From positions 1 to 64,000 of the forward strand of contig CAZQHK010000012.1 in NCBI GenBank assembly GCA_964593455.1: a stretch of 64,000 bases of DNA, read 5' to 3'. A model generated the notes under the pieces. It was not told the origin of the DNA. It worked only from the letters and a program-made list of their open reading frames with translations, and did not search any database. The translations under genes were made by a program, and so were the position numbers. Shown in pieces: positions 37,243-45,416 of this stretch; position 1 is the first letter of the stretch; every line of letters begins with the position of its first letter. Source of the stretch: CAZQHK01 sp964593455. GTDB taxonomy: Bacteria > Muiribacteriota > CAYSPT01.

Positions 37243-39363
37243 TTAGGTCTCCCACCTCCTGGTATACATGGCACACAAGATGCTCTCACAGCACAAGCAG
37301 CCTAGCAGCAGCAAGGCAAGCGGTGTTGCAAGCGGCCAGGAGGTCTGTCCCCGCTTTTTCATCTCCCCGTGTTTACGGTTGCTCAAACGCGACAAAGCTG
37401 TGTCGGGCAGGGGGGTAAATTCTGATTCCTGTGAAGGGATGTTGGAAGCAAACCGGATATATTCCTGCCGGTTGGTTTCCGGGTAGACCAGTTCCACACG
37501 GTAGTGTCCCGGGGGCACGGTATTGGGGATATCTACGAAGAAGAGCCTTGAGGTTGCCTTGAGAGGTATCTGTTCGGTGGACTCGTCCGGGCGGTGCAGA
37601 ATGATTACCATCTCGGGGGTTGCGTCTGGAATTACCCGATGATACGGTTCTCCAGCCGGTACCGGTTTTACCTGCGCTTGTTTTCTCCGGTTCAAATAGT
37701 GGAATATTTGATGGACCAGCGGAGGAAATACCGGATGGTGAGGGAGGTCGCTCCAGTCGGCGTCGATGGGAAAAGCGGCCAGAATAATCCTGCCTTTGCC
37801 CAGTTGTCGCTCGATTAAAGCCGGAGATTCACGGTCCAGTTTTGCCAGGACGGCAGTCTCCGGGGAAAACGTTTCGGTTACTATACGGAAAAAACGGTGA
37901 AAACTGGGGATAGTCAAACTCTGGCTGAGATTTCCGGGGAAAGCCGATAGAACCGGATGGCTGGTGTCGAGATCACTCAGGTGGAAGACCGAGTTTTCAT
38001 CATTGAGCTTGCCCACCGTTTCCACCAGGGGAGCCGGCAAAAGGTCTCCCATGGAGGCGTTGAATAGTTCAGGTTTCACTTCATCCCCCGGAAAGATAGC
38101 CAAACCTCCACCTGATTCTACGTATTGCACGAGTCGTTCAGTCGTTTCCGTAGAAAGAGAGCTGAGATTTGCCAGGCAAACCACATCAAACCGGTTGAGA
38201 TCCATCGTTTCCAACTCATGTGAGCTTACCCTGACCGGTTGGATGATAAAACCCCGTTCAAGGTCTGGAACATCCAGGGGATTAAGGCTGGTGTTAAGAT
38301 AGAAAACCTCGTCCTCGGATCTGACCGGTGTTTCGATTCCGCTTACGGAGAGGACATAGAACACGTCGGAAACCGCTACGGAACAGTGGTAATCGTTGTC
38401 CGGAGCATAGTCATCCGAACCGCCTGAAAAAGTAATTTCGTTCACCCCGCCGGTTTTCATCCGGTACTGGTACGTCAGTTCGAAGGAACGTCCCGGTTGG
38501 ATAGAACATCGTTGTTCCTGAACTTTCTCCTGGTTGACGAAAAAGGCTATCGGGTAGTCCGGCCTGGGGACCACTCCCGTGTTCGTGACCCGGACCCTGA
38601 AGGTAACCGGTTGGCCAAGGGCTATGATTGCGGGAGAGAAAGAAACCTCTTCAATGGCCATATTGTCTGGGGGTGGAGATTTAATGCTAATGGGCTTGAG
38701 CTTTATTTTAGGGTTCAATCGGAGAGAGTTGACATCCGGAAAACTGCTGCTCCAGAAATCGGAAATGAGTAATATCTCCCGCTCGGGGTGACGGGCTTCT
38801 TCCATCAGTGAAAAAGCTGTCTCTAAAGCCCGGGTCATATTGACAGTCCCCCGGAACGGAACGCTCTCCTCTATTAAACGTGAATCGCCGCCATGGGGAG
38901 GATGGAGTTTGCCGCTTTGCCCTCGGGTGGCCTTTGATCCCAGAAGAACAAGCACCTCGTCCTGGGAGCGCATTGCCTGCAGTTGCTTTAAAGCGGCATC
39001 CTGGGCCTGTTTCCAGACCGGCGCGCCGGAGGTACTGACAGCCAGACTGGCGCTGTCGTCAATAAGAATAAGGCGGCTTACGGGTGGTATTCCGGTTGCG
39101 AAAGGAAGCCACCGCGCGTTCATGAAAGGGGTGGCAAAGAGCAGAGCCAGCAGGATAAGGACCATAATCCTCAACAGTAAAAGCAGTATATTGTGGATAC
39201 GGAGGAACCGCTGGCGCCGCTTGTGAGACTGCATTAAAAATCGGACAAACGAGAAAGGCAGCACGGGAATATTTCTGCGGTGAAGCAAGTGTATTAAGAT
39301 TGGAATAGCCGTAAAAGCTAGTGCCCCGAGATAAAAAGGTCTCAAAAAAGCTAGATTAAACAA
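37243..39363 (-). CDS. BatA-type VWA protein (N-terminal double-membrane-helix domain)
   Basis: A 706-residue protein. The N-terminus FLRPFYLGALAFTAIPILIH, then HRRNIPVLPFSFVRFL and a second helix, is the BatA/aerotolerance regulator N-terminal domain. A VWA domain follows with LILIDDSASLA (MIDAS) and REILLISDFWSSSF, then a GATase-like region (SGGGLAIFPGDEV) and a C-terminal membrane helix. The start is TTG, overlapping the DUF58 stop by eight bases and preceded by GAGGGG. It is the second VWA membrane protein of the operon, likely pairing with the 34981-37242 product. Confidence 0.85.
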   Translation of the reverse strand: MFNLAFLRPFYLGALAFTAIPILIHLLHRRNIPVLPFSFVRFLMQSHKRRQRFLRIHNILLLLLRIMVLILLALLFATPFMNARWLPFATGIPPVSRLILIDDSASLAVSTSGAPVWKQAQDAALKQLQAMRSQDEVLVLLGSKATRGQSGKLHPPHGGDSRLIEESVPFRGTVNMTRALETAFSLMEEARHPEREILLISDFWSSSFPDVNSLRLNPKIKLKPISIKSPPPDNMAIEEVSFSPAIIALGQPVTFRVRVTNTGVVPRPDYPIAFFVNQEKVQEQRCSIQPGRSFELTYQYRMKTGGVNEITFSGGSDDYAPDNDYHCSVAVSDVFYVLSVSGIETPVRSEDEVFYLNTSLNPLDVPDLERGFIIQPVRVSSHELETMDLNRFDVVCLANLSSLSTETTERLVQYVESGGGLAIFPGDEVKPELFNASMGDLLPAPLVETVGKLNDENSVFHLSDLDTSHPVLSAFPGNLSQSLTIPSFHRFFRIVTETFSPETAVLAKLDRESPALIERQLGKGRIILAAFPIDADWSDLPHHPVFPPLVHQIFHYLNRRKQAQVKPVPAGEPYHRVIPDATPEMVIILHRPDESTEQIPLKATSRLFFVDIPNTVPPGHYRVELVYPETNRQEYIRFASNIPSQESEFTPLPDTALSRLSNRKHGEMKKRGQTSWPLATPLALLLLGCLCCESILCAMYTRRWET

Positions 39364-40288
39364 GCCCTTTTACCCCTCTCTTGGCCAAGTAGTTGGCCAA
39401 TCCCTGGTCGAAAGGAATCGAGGTGTCGAGCAGAGAATATCCGATGGAACTTTCCAGGCAGCCGCGCCGGTATCCATCCAGGAACTCTTTCATGAGTTTA
39501 CGGTAATCGTCTCTGAGCGCCGCCGCGTTGGCCACCAGTTCTTTATTGCTCTCCAGATCTCTGAAACGGGTCAGTCCTTGAAACGGCAGACTTATTTCAG
39601 AGGGGGTGAGCACATGGAATACAATGACCTCATGTTTCTTGTGTCGAAAGTGCCTCAGGCTGTTGAGAACGGATTCCTGATAATCAAGGAGATCCGAAAT
39701 TATCACTACAAGTCCCCGTCTCCTGATACGTTCGGCCAGTTCATGGAATGTGGTCGAGATGTCCGTATCTTCACCGAGCTCATTTTCACTGGCCTTTTCA
39801 AGATGTTCGAGCAGCACATGAAGATGGTTCATTTTACTCCGCGGTGGAAGGAACTCCTTGATGTGGCTGTCAAACAGCACCAAGCCCACGGAATCCTGTT
39901 GTCTGAGCATGAGATAGGCGAGTGACGCGGCCAGACAGCAGCCATATTCAAACTTGGAGATGGTTTTGGCTTTCTTGCCTCCGGCTGCCTCGGCATACGT
40001 CATGGAGCGGGAAGCGTCGAGCAAAATAGTGCACTTGAGATTAGTTTCCTCTTCAAATTGCCGGACATAGTATTTTTCCGTACGGGCGAAAACTTTCCAG
40101 TCGATAGTTTTGATTTCATCCCCGGGCATATATGGCCGGTGCTCGGCGAACTCGACATTGCACCCCCGGAACGGACTTTTATGAAGGCCGGAGATAAAAC
40201 CTTCCACCACCAACCGGGCTACCAGGCTGAGGTTTTGCAGCCTGGCAACTGCGGTCGGTTTGAGAAATCGCTTTATTCTTTTGGTCAT
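39356..40288 (-). CDS. DUF58 protein
   Basis: A 310-residue protein of the DUF58 family, which has a VWA-like fold. It has FAEHRPYMPGDEIKTIDWKVFART, the family signature, and the metal-binding ILLDASRSM. It is a standard partner of MoxR ATPases. The first gene after moxR, 15 bases downstream; ATG start. Confidence 0.93.
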   Translation of the reverse strand: MTKRIKRFLKPTAVARLQNLSLVARLVVEGFISGLHKSPFRGCNVEFAEHRPYMPGDEIKTIDWKVFARTEKYYVRQFEEETNLKCTILLDASRSMTYAEAAGGKKAKTISKFEYGCCLAASLAYLMLRQQDSVGLVLFDSHIKEFLPPRSKMNHLHVLLEHLEKASENELGEDTDISTTFHELAERIRRRGLVVIISDLLDYQESVLNSLRHFRHKKHEVIVFHVLTPSEISLPFQGLTRFRDLESNKELVANAAALRDDYRKLMKEFLDGYRRGCLESSIGYSLLDTSIPFDQGLANYLAKRGVKGLV

Positions 40289-40303
40289 GACTTCTGCCGG
40301 AGT

Positions 40304-41317
40304 CTAGGCGGACTCCTTGACTGATTCCAGAAGCATCTGGATTATCTTGTTGGAATCAACTCCATCAGCTTCAGCATTGAAGTTGGTAATTATCCGGTGC
40401 CTGAGAACGGGTGCGGCAGAGGCCCGCACATCGTCACACGAAACACATGATCGGCCGTCAAGGGCTGCCCGGGCCTTCCCTCCCAGTATCAGGTATTGTG
40501 AAGCTCTCGGTCCCGCTCCCCAACTGACCCAATCCTTGATGAACGATGGTGAGCCATCGTAAACCGGCCTGGTATTCCTGGCCAGGCTGACAGCGTAGGC
40601 AATGACGTGTTCGGCGGCCGGTACCCGTCTGATGATCTCCTGGAGGTGAAGTATCTCTTTGGCTCCAAGAACTTTTTTCAATTTGGCGGTGTGGGCCGAG
40701 GTGGTGGTTCGAACTATCTCCATCTCTTCTTCCAGGCTTGGGTAATTGATAGTGGTACTGAACATGAAACGGTCCAACTGGGCTTCAGGAAGCGGATAGG
40801 TCCCTTCTTGTTCGATGGGATTTTGAGTGGCCAGGACGAAAAAGGGCGGAGCGAGGTCGTAGGTAATTCCTCCGGCGGTGACTGCGTACTCCTGCATGGC
40901 TTGAAGCAGGGCTGCCTGAGTTTTGGGTGGTGTGCGGTTGATCTCGTCGGCCAGGATGATATTGGCAAAAATAGGGCCTTTGAGAAACCTGAACTCTTTC
41001 TGCTTGCTTCGCGCCTTCTCTTCAATAATATCTGTCCCGGTGATATCGGATGGCATGAGATCGGGGGTGAACTGGATACGATTGAAATTGAGATCGAGAA
41101 TGCTGGATAAAGTGCTGATCAGGAGCGTTTTAGCCAACCCGGGAACTCCGATAAGCAGGCAGTGTCCCCTGGATAAAAGGGCCACGAGTACTTCATCGAT
41201 CACCTTGGTTTGTCCGATGATTACCTTGCCAACTTCGGTTACAATTGTCTTCCGGGCCTGATTCAGTTCTTCCAGGGCTTCCAGATCATTCTCTATCAGT
41301 TTCTTCTTCCTGGGCAA
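40304..41317 (-). CDS. MoxR-family AAA+ ATPase
   Basis: A 337-residue AAA+ ATPase. The Walker A is IGVPGLAKTLL, the Walker B is NIILADEINRTPPKTQAALLQAMQE, sensor 1 is FVLATQNPIEQEGTYPLPEAQLDRF. It is a MoxR chaperone that remodels VWA-domain partners, here probably the BatA-like and DUF58 proteins. The start is TTG 41317: GGAGGT (41330-41325) lies seven bases before it. GTGs at 41332 and 41326 are in frame but lie on the ribosome site itself. It heads the eight-gene operon. Confidence 0.93.
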   Translation of the reverse strand: MPRKKKLIENDLEALEELNQARKTIVTEVGKVIIGQTKVIDEVLVALLSRGHCLLIGVPGLAKTLLISTLSSILDLNFNRIQFTPDLMPSDITGTDIIEEKARSKQKEFRFLKGPIFANIILADEINRTPPKTQAALLQAMQEYAVTAGGITYDLAPPFFVLATQNPIEQEGTYPLPEAQLDRFMFSTTINYPSLEEEMEIVRTTTSAHTAKLKKVLGAKEILHLQEIIRRVPAAEHVIAYAVSLARNTRPVYDGSPSFIKDWVSWGAGPRASQYLILGGKARAALDGRSCVSCDDVRASAAPVLRHRIITNFNAEADGVDSNKIIQMLLESVKESA

Positions 41318-41586
41318 ATCGTTCACCTCCACAGATTGGTCACGCTTGTATCTACGTTCCTGGTTGCCCTAAAGTGTTGTTATATATATTAGCTAACGTT
41401 ATGTCGCTTGTTTTAATATGTTGCTGGTACATTGATATATAAACTATACCAGCTATGAAAAAGGTAGGCGTCATTGTATCAGCCTCCACATCTCCAGTCA
41501 ACGAGTTGTCTCGGCCTCGTTTTCAGCACTTCCTGTCTAAAACAAAATCCTGAGATTTAAATTCGTAAGCAAGCTGAAACGAAATG

Positions 41587-41637
41587 TCGCCCGGGAGGGC
41601 GAAGCCAGGTTGGCTTAACCTGCTATAGAAGGTAGCC
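41587..41637. other. Cluster of nested, mutually exclusive hairpins
   Basis: TCGCCC-GGGA-GGGCGA (41587-41602) is a perfect six-pair stem with a GNRA-like loop. AAGCC (41602-41606) can pair with GGCTT (41612-41616), and AGGTT (41607-41611) with AACCT (41617-41621). Alternatively GGCT and ACCT (41612-41621) pair with AGGTAGCC (41630-41637). The last stem excludes the others, as in a switch. It lies upstream of the plus-strand promoter, so its transcript, if any, is unknown. Confidence 0.35.
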
Positions 41638-41666
41638 GTATTTTCCGGGTTAAACATAGAAAACCG

Positions 41667-41696
41667 TTGACACTGGGTGAAGAGAGGTAGTAAACT
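41667..41696 (+). promoter_or_regulatory. Promoter for the ATP-grasp/helicase operon
   Basis: A consensus TTGACA at 41667-41672 is followed after 18 bases by TAAACT (41691-41696). The start codon is about 50 bases further on, behind a good CAGGAGGG ribosome site. Confidence 0.55.
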
Positions 41697-41747
41697 TCGA
41701 AAAGCTGATGATTACATGGCTAAACCTTATTACCAGGAGGGATTTCA

Positions 41748-43208
41748 ATGGGAGACGTAATTCGAAAAAAGGTCATGCTTTTTGCATCTCACGATTGGAG
41801 TCTGCGTCATGGTATGAGAGCTTTCATAGATTACTATGATCCGACTCTGACCTGGCGTGGCAAGGAGTATAAAATAGAACTCGGCAGGATTATCGCCGAG
41901 CCGATCATATGCGGGACGAACCTGCGCGAGAAAGCTGATTGTATTGTCGACCGGACGGTTCACTGGAACAATTACTACAAGTGCTGGGCTCAGACTGCTA
42001 TCAATTGCCAGATGAGCATTCTTAATCATCCCAACACTTTCGATAACCATGGCAAACATGTCACGTATGATCTCATGGCCCGCTGTATGCATCCGGATGA
42101 TTATTTCCCCACCACGGTTCTCCTACCCCAGTTCAATCCTTACACGGAAGACCAGCGCAAGGAAGAACTTTGGAGACTCAGGCAGCAACTTATTCTGGAA
42201 CATACAAAATATGGCTGGGATCCCAATCGCCGGCGGACCGACTGGGATAAGGTCAACGATGACATGGAGCGGTACAAGAGCCACATGACCCGCCATAAAC
42301 TGGTACGTGAGCAGTTCTATTATCCCGGCAACTACCTTAAACACGTCATCGAGAACATTTTCAAGAATCAATTTCCGCTGTACCTTAAAAAGGTTCAGGG
42401 TGGCGGTGGCCACGATGTTTTCAAGATCAACAGTCTTGAAGAACTCTACGAGAAATACGACAAGACGGAAGGCCGTACTTTCCATTTGCAGGAAGCCGTG
42501 GAAGATTTCGATGTCTTCATCAGATGTATGGCTATCGGGCCTCAGATATTGCCCATGAAGTTCCTTCCAGATACGCCGCTCCATGAACATTACAGCCCGG
42601 ATAAACTCAAGGTTAACCGAGCTGTGTTCCAGCGGTTGTCGCATTATGTTAAACTGATCAATGCTTTTTTCCGCTGGACCTACAACTCTTACGAGTGTCT
42701 CGTCAAAGATGGTTGTATCATGCCTATCGATTTCGCCAACGCCTGTCCCGACAGTAACTTCACTTCGCTTAATGTTCACTTTCCGTGGGTGATCTGCGCG
42801 CTGGTCAAATGGCTTAGTTTCTGCGCGATTGCAGAGAAAGACCTGCGGATCGACCTCGATCAGAAGAATTACCTGGATGTTTTCAATGATCCAAACAAGT
42901 CGGCGCTGGAAAAATATGAGCATCACTGTCGGCTGAGTGACGAGTACTTTGAGATACCGCTTTTTGAGGAGTTCTGCCAGGAAAACTTCCAGGGCCTTGA
43001 AGAAAAGATGATCGAGTTTGTCAAACGGTACCTGGATGAAATTGTCGGCCTGGCTATCGAGTTCAGCGATTTCCCGAAACACGAGCACAAGAAGTTCTTC
43101 TGGGAATACAAGAACATGATGAAGAACATCTTCCTACCCAACGCTGAAGCGTATATGACGACGGTTATCTACGAAGATGAGGACGAGCAGGCAAAGACCG
43201 CTGAATGA
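41748..43208 (+). CDS. ATP-grasp-like protein of unknown substrate
   Basis: A 486-residue soluble protein. The middle reads like an ATP-grasp domain: FPLYLKKVQGGGGHDVFKI (about 209-227, Lys plus glycine-rich loop), LQEAVEDFDVFIRCM (about 247-261) and MPIDFANACPDSNFTSLNVH (about 325-344), where an Asp/Asn pair could hold magnesium as in RimK- and carboxylate-amine ligase-type enzymes. I cannot name a family with certainty. ATP-grasp enzymes join a carboxylate to an amine or thiol. AGGAGGG precedes ATG 41748 by nine bases. The gene overlaps the recD2 start by four bases (ATGA), so it is translated together with two DNA helicases. The link is unexplained. Confidence 0.65.
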   Translation: MGDVIRKKVMLFASHDWSLRHGMRAFIDYYDPTLTWRGKEYKIELGRIIAEPIICGTNLREKADCIVDRTVHWNNYYKCWAQTAINCQMSILNHPNTFDNHGKHVTYDLMARCMHPDDYFPTTVLLPQFNPYTEDQRKEELWRLRQQLILEHTKYGWDPNRRRTDWDKVNDDMERYKSHMTRHKLVREQFYYPGNYLKHVIENIFKNQFPLYLKKVQGGGGHDVFKINSLEELYEKYDKTEGRTFHLQEAVEDFDVFIRCMAIGPQILPMKFLPDTPLHEHYSPDKLKVNRAVFQRLSHYVKLINAFFRWTYNSYECLVKDGCIMPIDFANACPDSNFTSLNVHFPWVICALVKWLSFCAIAEKDLRIDLDQKNYLDVFNDPNKSALEKYEHHCRLSDEYFEIPLFEEFCQENFQGLEEKMIEFVKRYLDEIVGLAIEFSDFPKHEHKKFFWEYKNMMKNIFLPNAEAYMTTVIYEDEDEQAKTAE

Positions 43209-45412
43209 GTGGTAAAGCCAGCACAGAACCAGATAGACTGGATGGCGCCCTGACCGGTATCACTTACTGTAAGGGCGCTTTTCTTATCGGGGAATTTAGG
43301 TGCGAGAACGGGACCAGGGCCAGGGTCTTGGGCGACATGGAGAGCGTCAGCCTGGGGCAACCCCTCACACTTTATGGTGAGTGGACCGTCCATCCCAAAT
43401 TCGGACGTCAGTTCCGGGTTCAATCGTTCCATTGCCGGGTCCCGGTTTCTGAAGAAGGTATCCGGCGGTATCTGGGCTCTGGACTGATCAAGGGAATCGG
43501 CCCCAAACTTTCACAGGCGATCGTGTCTGCCTTCGGAGAGAACACCATCAGGGTGCTGGACGAGGAACCCGAGCGGCTCAAAGAAGTAGCTGGAGTGGGA
43601 CCGTCACGGGTCGCGCTGATACTCGAAGGATGGATCCACCATCGGAAGGTCATGGATATCATGGTCTTCCTTCAGGAACACCAGATCTCGGCTTCACTTT
43701 CAGCCAAGATTTACCAGCGGTATCATGAGCAGTCAATTGCCGTCCTGAAGAAGAATCCGTATCTCCTTACCGATGACCTCAAAGGGGTTGGGTTTATTAC
43801 CGCCGACAAGATCGCCGGCAGTTTGGGTATTGCCCGCGATTCCGCTTTCAGAATTCGGGCCGGTATCCGATTCGCGCTTTCCCGGGCCCTGGAAGAAGGA
43901 CATTGTTGTCTGCCCGAAGAGGACATTCCGGAAAAAGTGGCCGATCTGCTTGAAGTGCCAGCGGACCTCGTGAGCCCGGAACTGGAACATCTGGTCCTGG
44001 AAAAAGAACTTCTCCGAAACGATGAAAATACCTATCTTTCAAATGTATTCGCGGCTGAACAGGGAGCGGCCGATTCTCTAGCCCGGCTCTTGAAACATCC
44101 GCCTCGCACACCGACAGTCGATTTCGAATGTTTCCTGGAAACTCTTGAACGACACAAATCCATTGTCCTGAACCGGGAGCAGCGAGTCGCCGGATTAACA
44201 GCGCTGGAAAAAAGTATTCTGGTAATAACCGGCGGACCCGGGACCGGTAAAACGACGCTGATATCGTTTCTGGTCCACTTGATCGAATCGGCAAAATTAC
44301 GTGTATGCTTGACAGCGCCCACCGGCCGGGCCGCTAAACGTATGGAAGAAATTTGTCTCCGCCCGGCCAAGACGATCCACCGGCTGCTTGAATTTATGCC
44401 GCGTGAGGGACGGTTTCGCCGAGGACGCGAGTTTCCTCTGGAATACGATGCGGTAATCGTGGACGAGTCATCTATGATCGACATATTTCTATTCAATCGT
44501 CTGCTGGCGGCGCTTGACAACGGGAGCCGGTTAATCATGGTAGGAGACCATAACCAGCTGCCGTCGGTGGGGCCGGGGAACGTGCTGGCGGACATCATAC
44601 GCTCAAACAGAGTTCCGGTGGTTCACCTGAGCGAGATCTACCGTCAGGCCGGATCGGGTTATATTGTGCTGAATGCCCACCGAATTAATCAGGGGCTCCT
44701 GCCAAAATCAGGAAAAAAAATGAACGGCTCTTCCTCAAGCCCTACCGAGGGGGGGGAGCAGAACAACATTGTTGATTTTTATTTCGTTCGAGAGGATGAT
44801 TCTGAAAAAGCTGAAAGATTGGTAGTTGATCTTGCCGCCCGCCGACTTCCCGGTTTCCTTAATATCGACGCGGTGAATGACGTGCAGGTTCTGTCCCCGA
44901 TGTATCGGGGTCCATGCGGAGTCGACAGCCTGAATACCGAGTTGCAGATACGGCTTAACCCCCATGGCCGTGAACAGCTACGGGGAGAGAGTTCATTCCG
45001 CGTGGGCGACAAGGTCATGCAAATCAGAAACGATTATCAGAAGGATGTATTTAATGGTGATCTTGGGCGCATATCGAGGATCGAAAATCAGAAACATTCG
45101 GTTGATGTCATCATTGGCGGCCGAACGGTATCATATGATTTTGATGAACTGGGTGATCTCCTTTTGGCCTACGCCATAACGGTGCATAAGTCTCAGGGCA
45201 GCGAATATCAGGCGGTGGTCTTGCCGTTGGTCAATCATCATTTCATCATGCTCCAGCGCAATCTTTTGTATACTGCAGTTACCCGGGCCAGACGGATGAT
45301 GGTCATCGTCGGCTCGCGGAAAGCTCTGGCTATCGCGGTCAAGAACGCCACTGTCAGGAACCGCCGGACGGGGCTGGTCAAAAACCTGGAATTGTTATTG
45401 GAGAAGAGTTGA
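43205..45412 (+). CDS. recD2: RecD2-type SF1B DNA helicase
   Basis: A 735-residue helicase of the stand-alone RecD (RecD2) type. The N-terminal OB-like and helix-hairpin-helix region (GIGPKLSQAIV, VAGVGPSRVALIL) is typical, then the Walker A ITGGPGTGKTTLISF (about 341), Ia LTAPTGRAAKRM, Walker B VIVDESSMID (about 420), MVGDHNQLPSVGPG, and motifs V/VI AITVHKSQGSEY and LYTAVTRARRMM. It unwinds DNA 5'-3' and acts in repair. It overlaps the ATP-grasp gene by four bases and is followed four bases later by a second helicase. Confidence 0.95.
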   Translation: MSGKASTEPDRLDGALTGITYCKGAFLIGEFRCENGTRARVLGDMESVSLGQPLTLYGEWTVHPKFGRQFRVQSFHCRVPVSEEGIRRYLGSGLIKGIGPKLSQAIVSAFGENTIRVLDEEPERLKEVAGVGPSRVALILEGWIHHRKVMDIMVFLQEHQISASLSAKIYQRYHEQSIAVLKKNPYLLTDDLKGVGFITADKIAGSLGIARDSAFRIRAGIRFALSRALEEGHCCLPEEDIPEKVADLLEVPADLVSPELEHLVLEKELLRNDENTYLSNVFAAEQGAADSLARLLKHPPRTPTVDFECFLETLERHKSIVLNREQRVAGLTALEKSILVITGGPGTGKTTLISFLVHLIESAKLRVCLTAPTGRAAKRMEEICLRPAKTIHRLLEFMPREGRFRRGREFPLEYDAVIVDESSMIDIFLFNRLLAALDNGSRLIMVGDHNQLPSVGPGNVLADIIRSNRVPVVHLSEIYRQAGSGYIVLNAHRINQGLLPKSGKKMNGSSSSPTEGGEQNNIVDFYFVREDDSEKAERLVVDLAARRLPGFLNIDAVNDVQVLSPMYRGPCGVDSLNTELQIRLNPHGREQLRGESSFRVGDKVMQIRNDYQKDVFNGDLGRISRIENQKHSVDVIIGGRTVSYDFDELGDLLLAYAITVHKSQGSEYQAVVLPLVNHHFIMLQRNLLYTAVTRARRMMVIVGSRKALAIAVKNATVRNRRTGLVKNLELLLEKS

Positions 45413-45416
45413 CTTC

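Larger units (their letters stand above)
41333..41747. other. Divergent control region, MoxR operon and ATP-grasp/helicase operon
   Basis: A 415-base non-coding stretch. From the left: overlapping palindromes TTAGCTAA (41389-41396) and TAACGTTA (41394-41401); an inverted repeat GCTGGTA...TACCAGC (41423-41429 and 41447-41453) across an AT-rich segment holding TATAGT on the minus strand, a possible promoter for the moxR operon; a group of hairpins at 41587-41637; and a plus-strand promoter at 41667-41696. I see no gene. Confidence 0.5.

Noticed and set aside
41560..41660. Cyclic-di-GMP-I or cobalamin riboswitch
   Set aside because: Only scattered matches; the GCAAAC strand of the first and the conserved core of the second are missing, and it lies upstream of the best promoter. 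Kept only as a structured region.
42123..43088. 321-codon minus-strand frame opposite the ATP-grasp-like gene
   Set aside because: The plus-strand gene has a strong ribosome site and coherent motifs; the antisense frame has neither.
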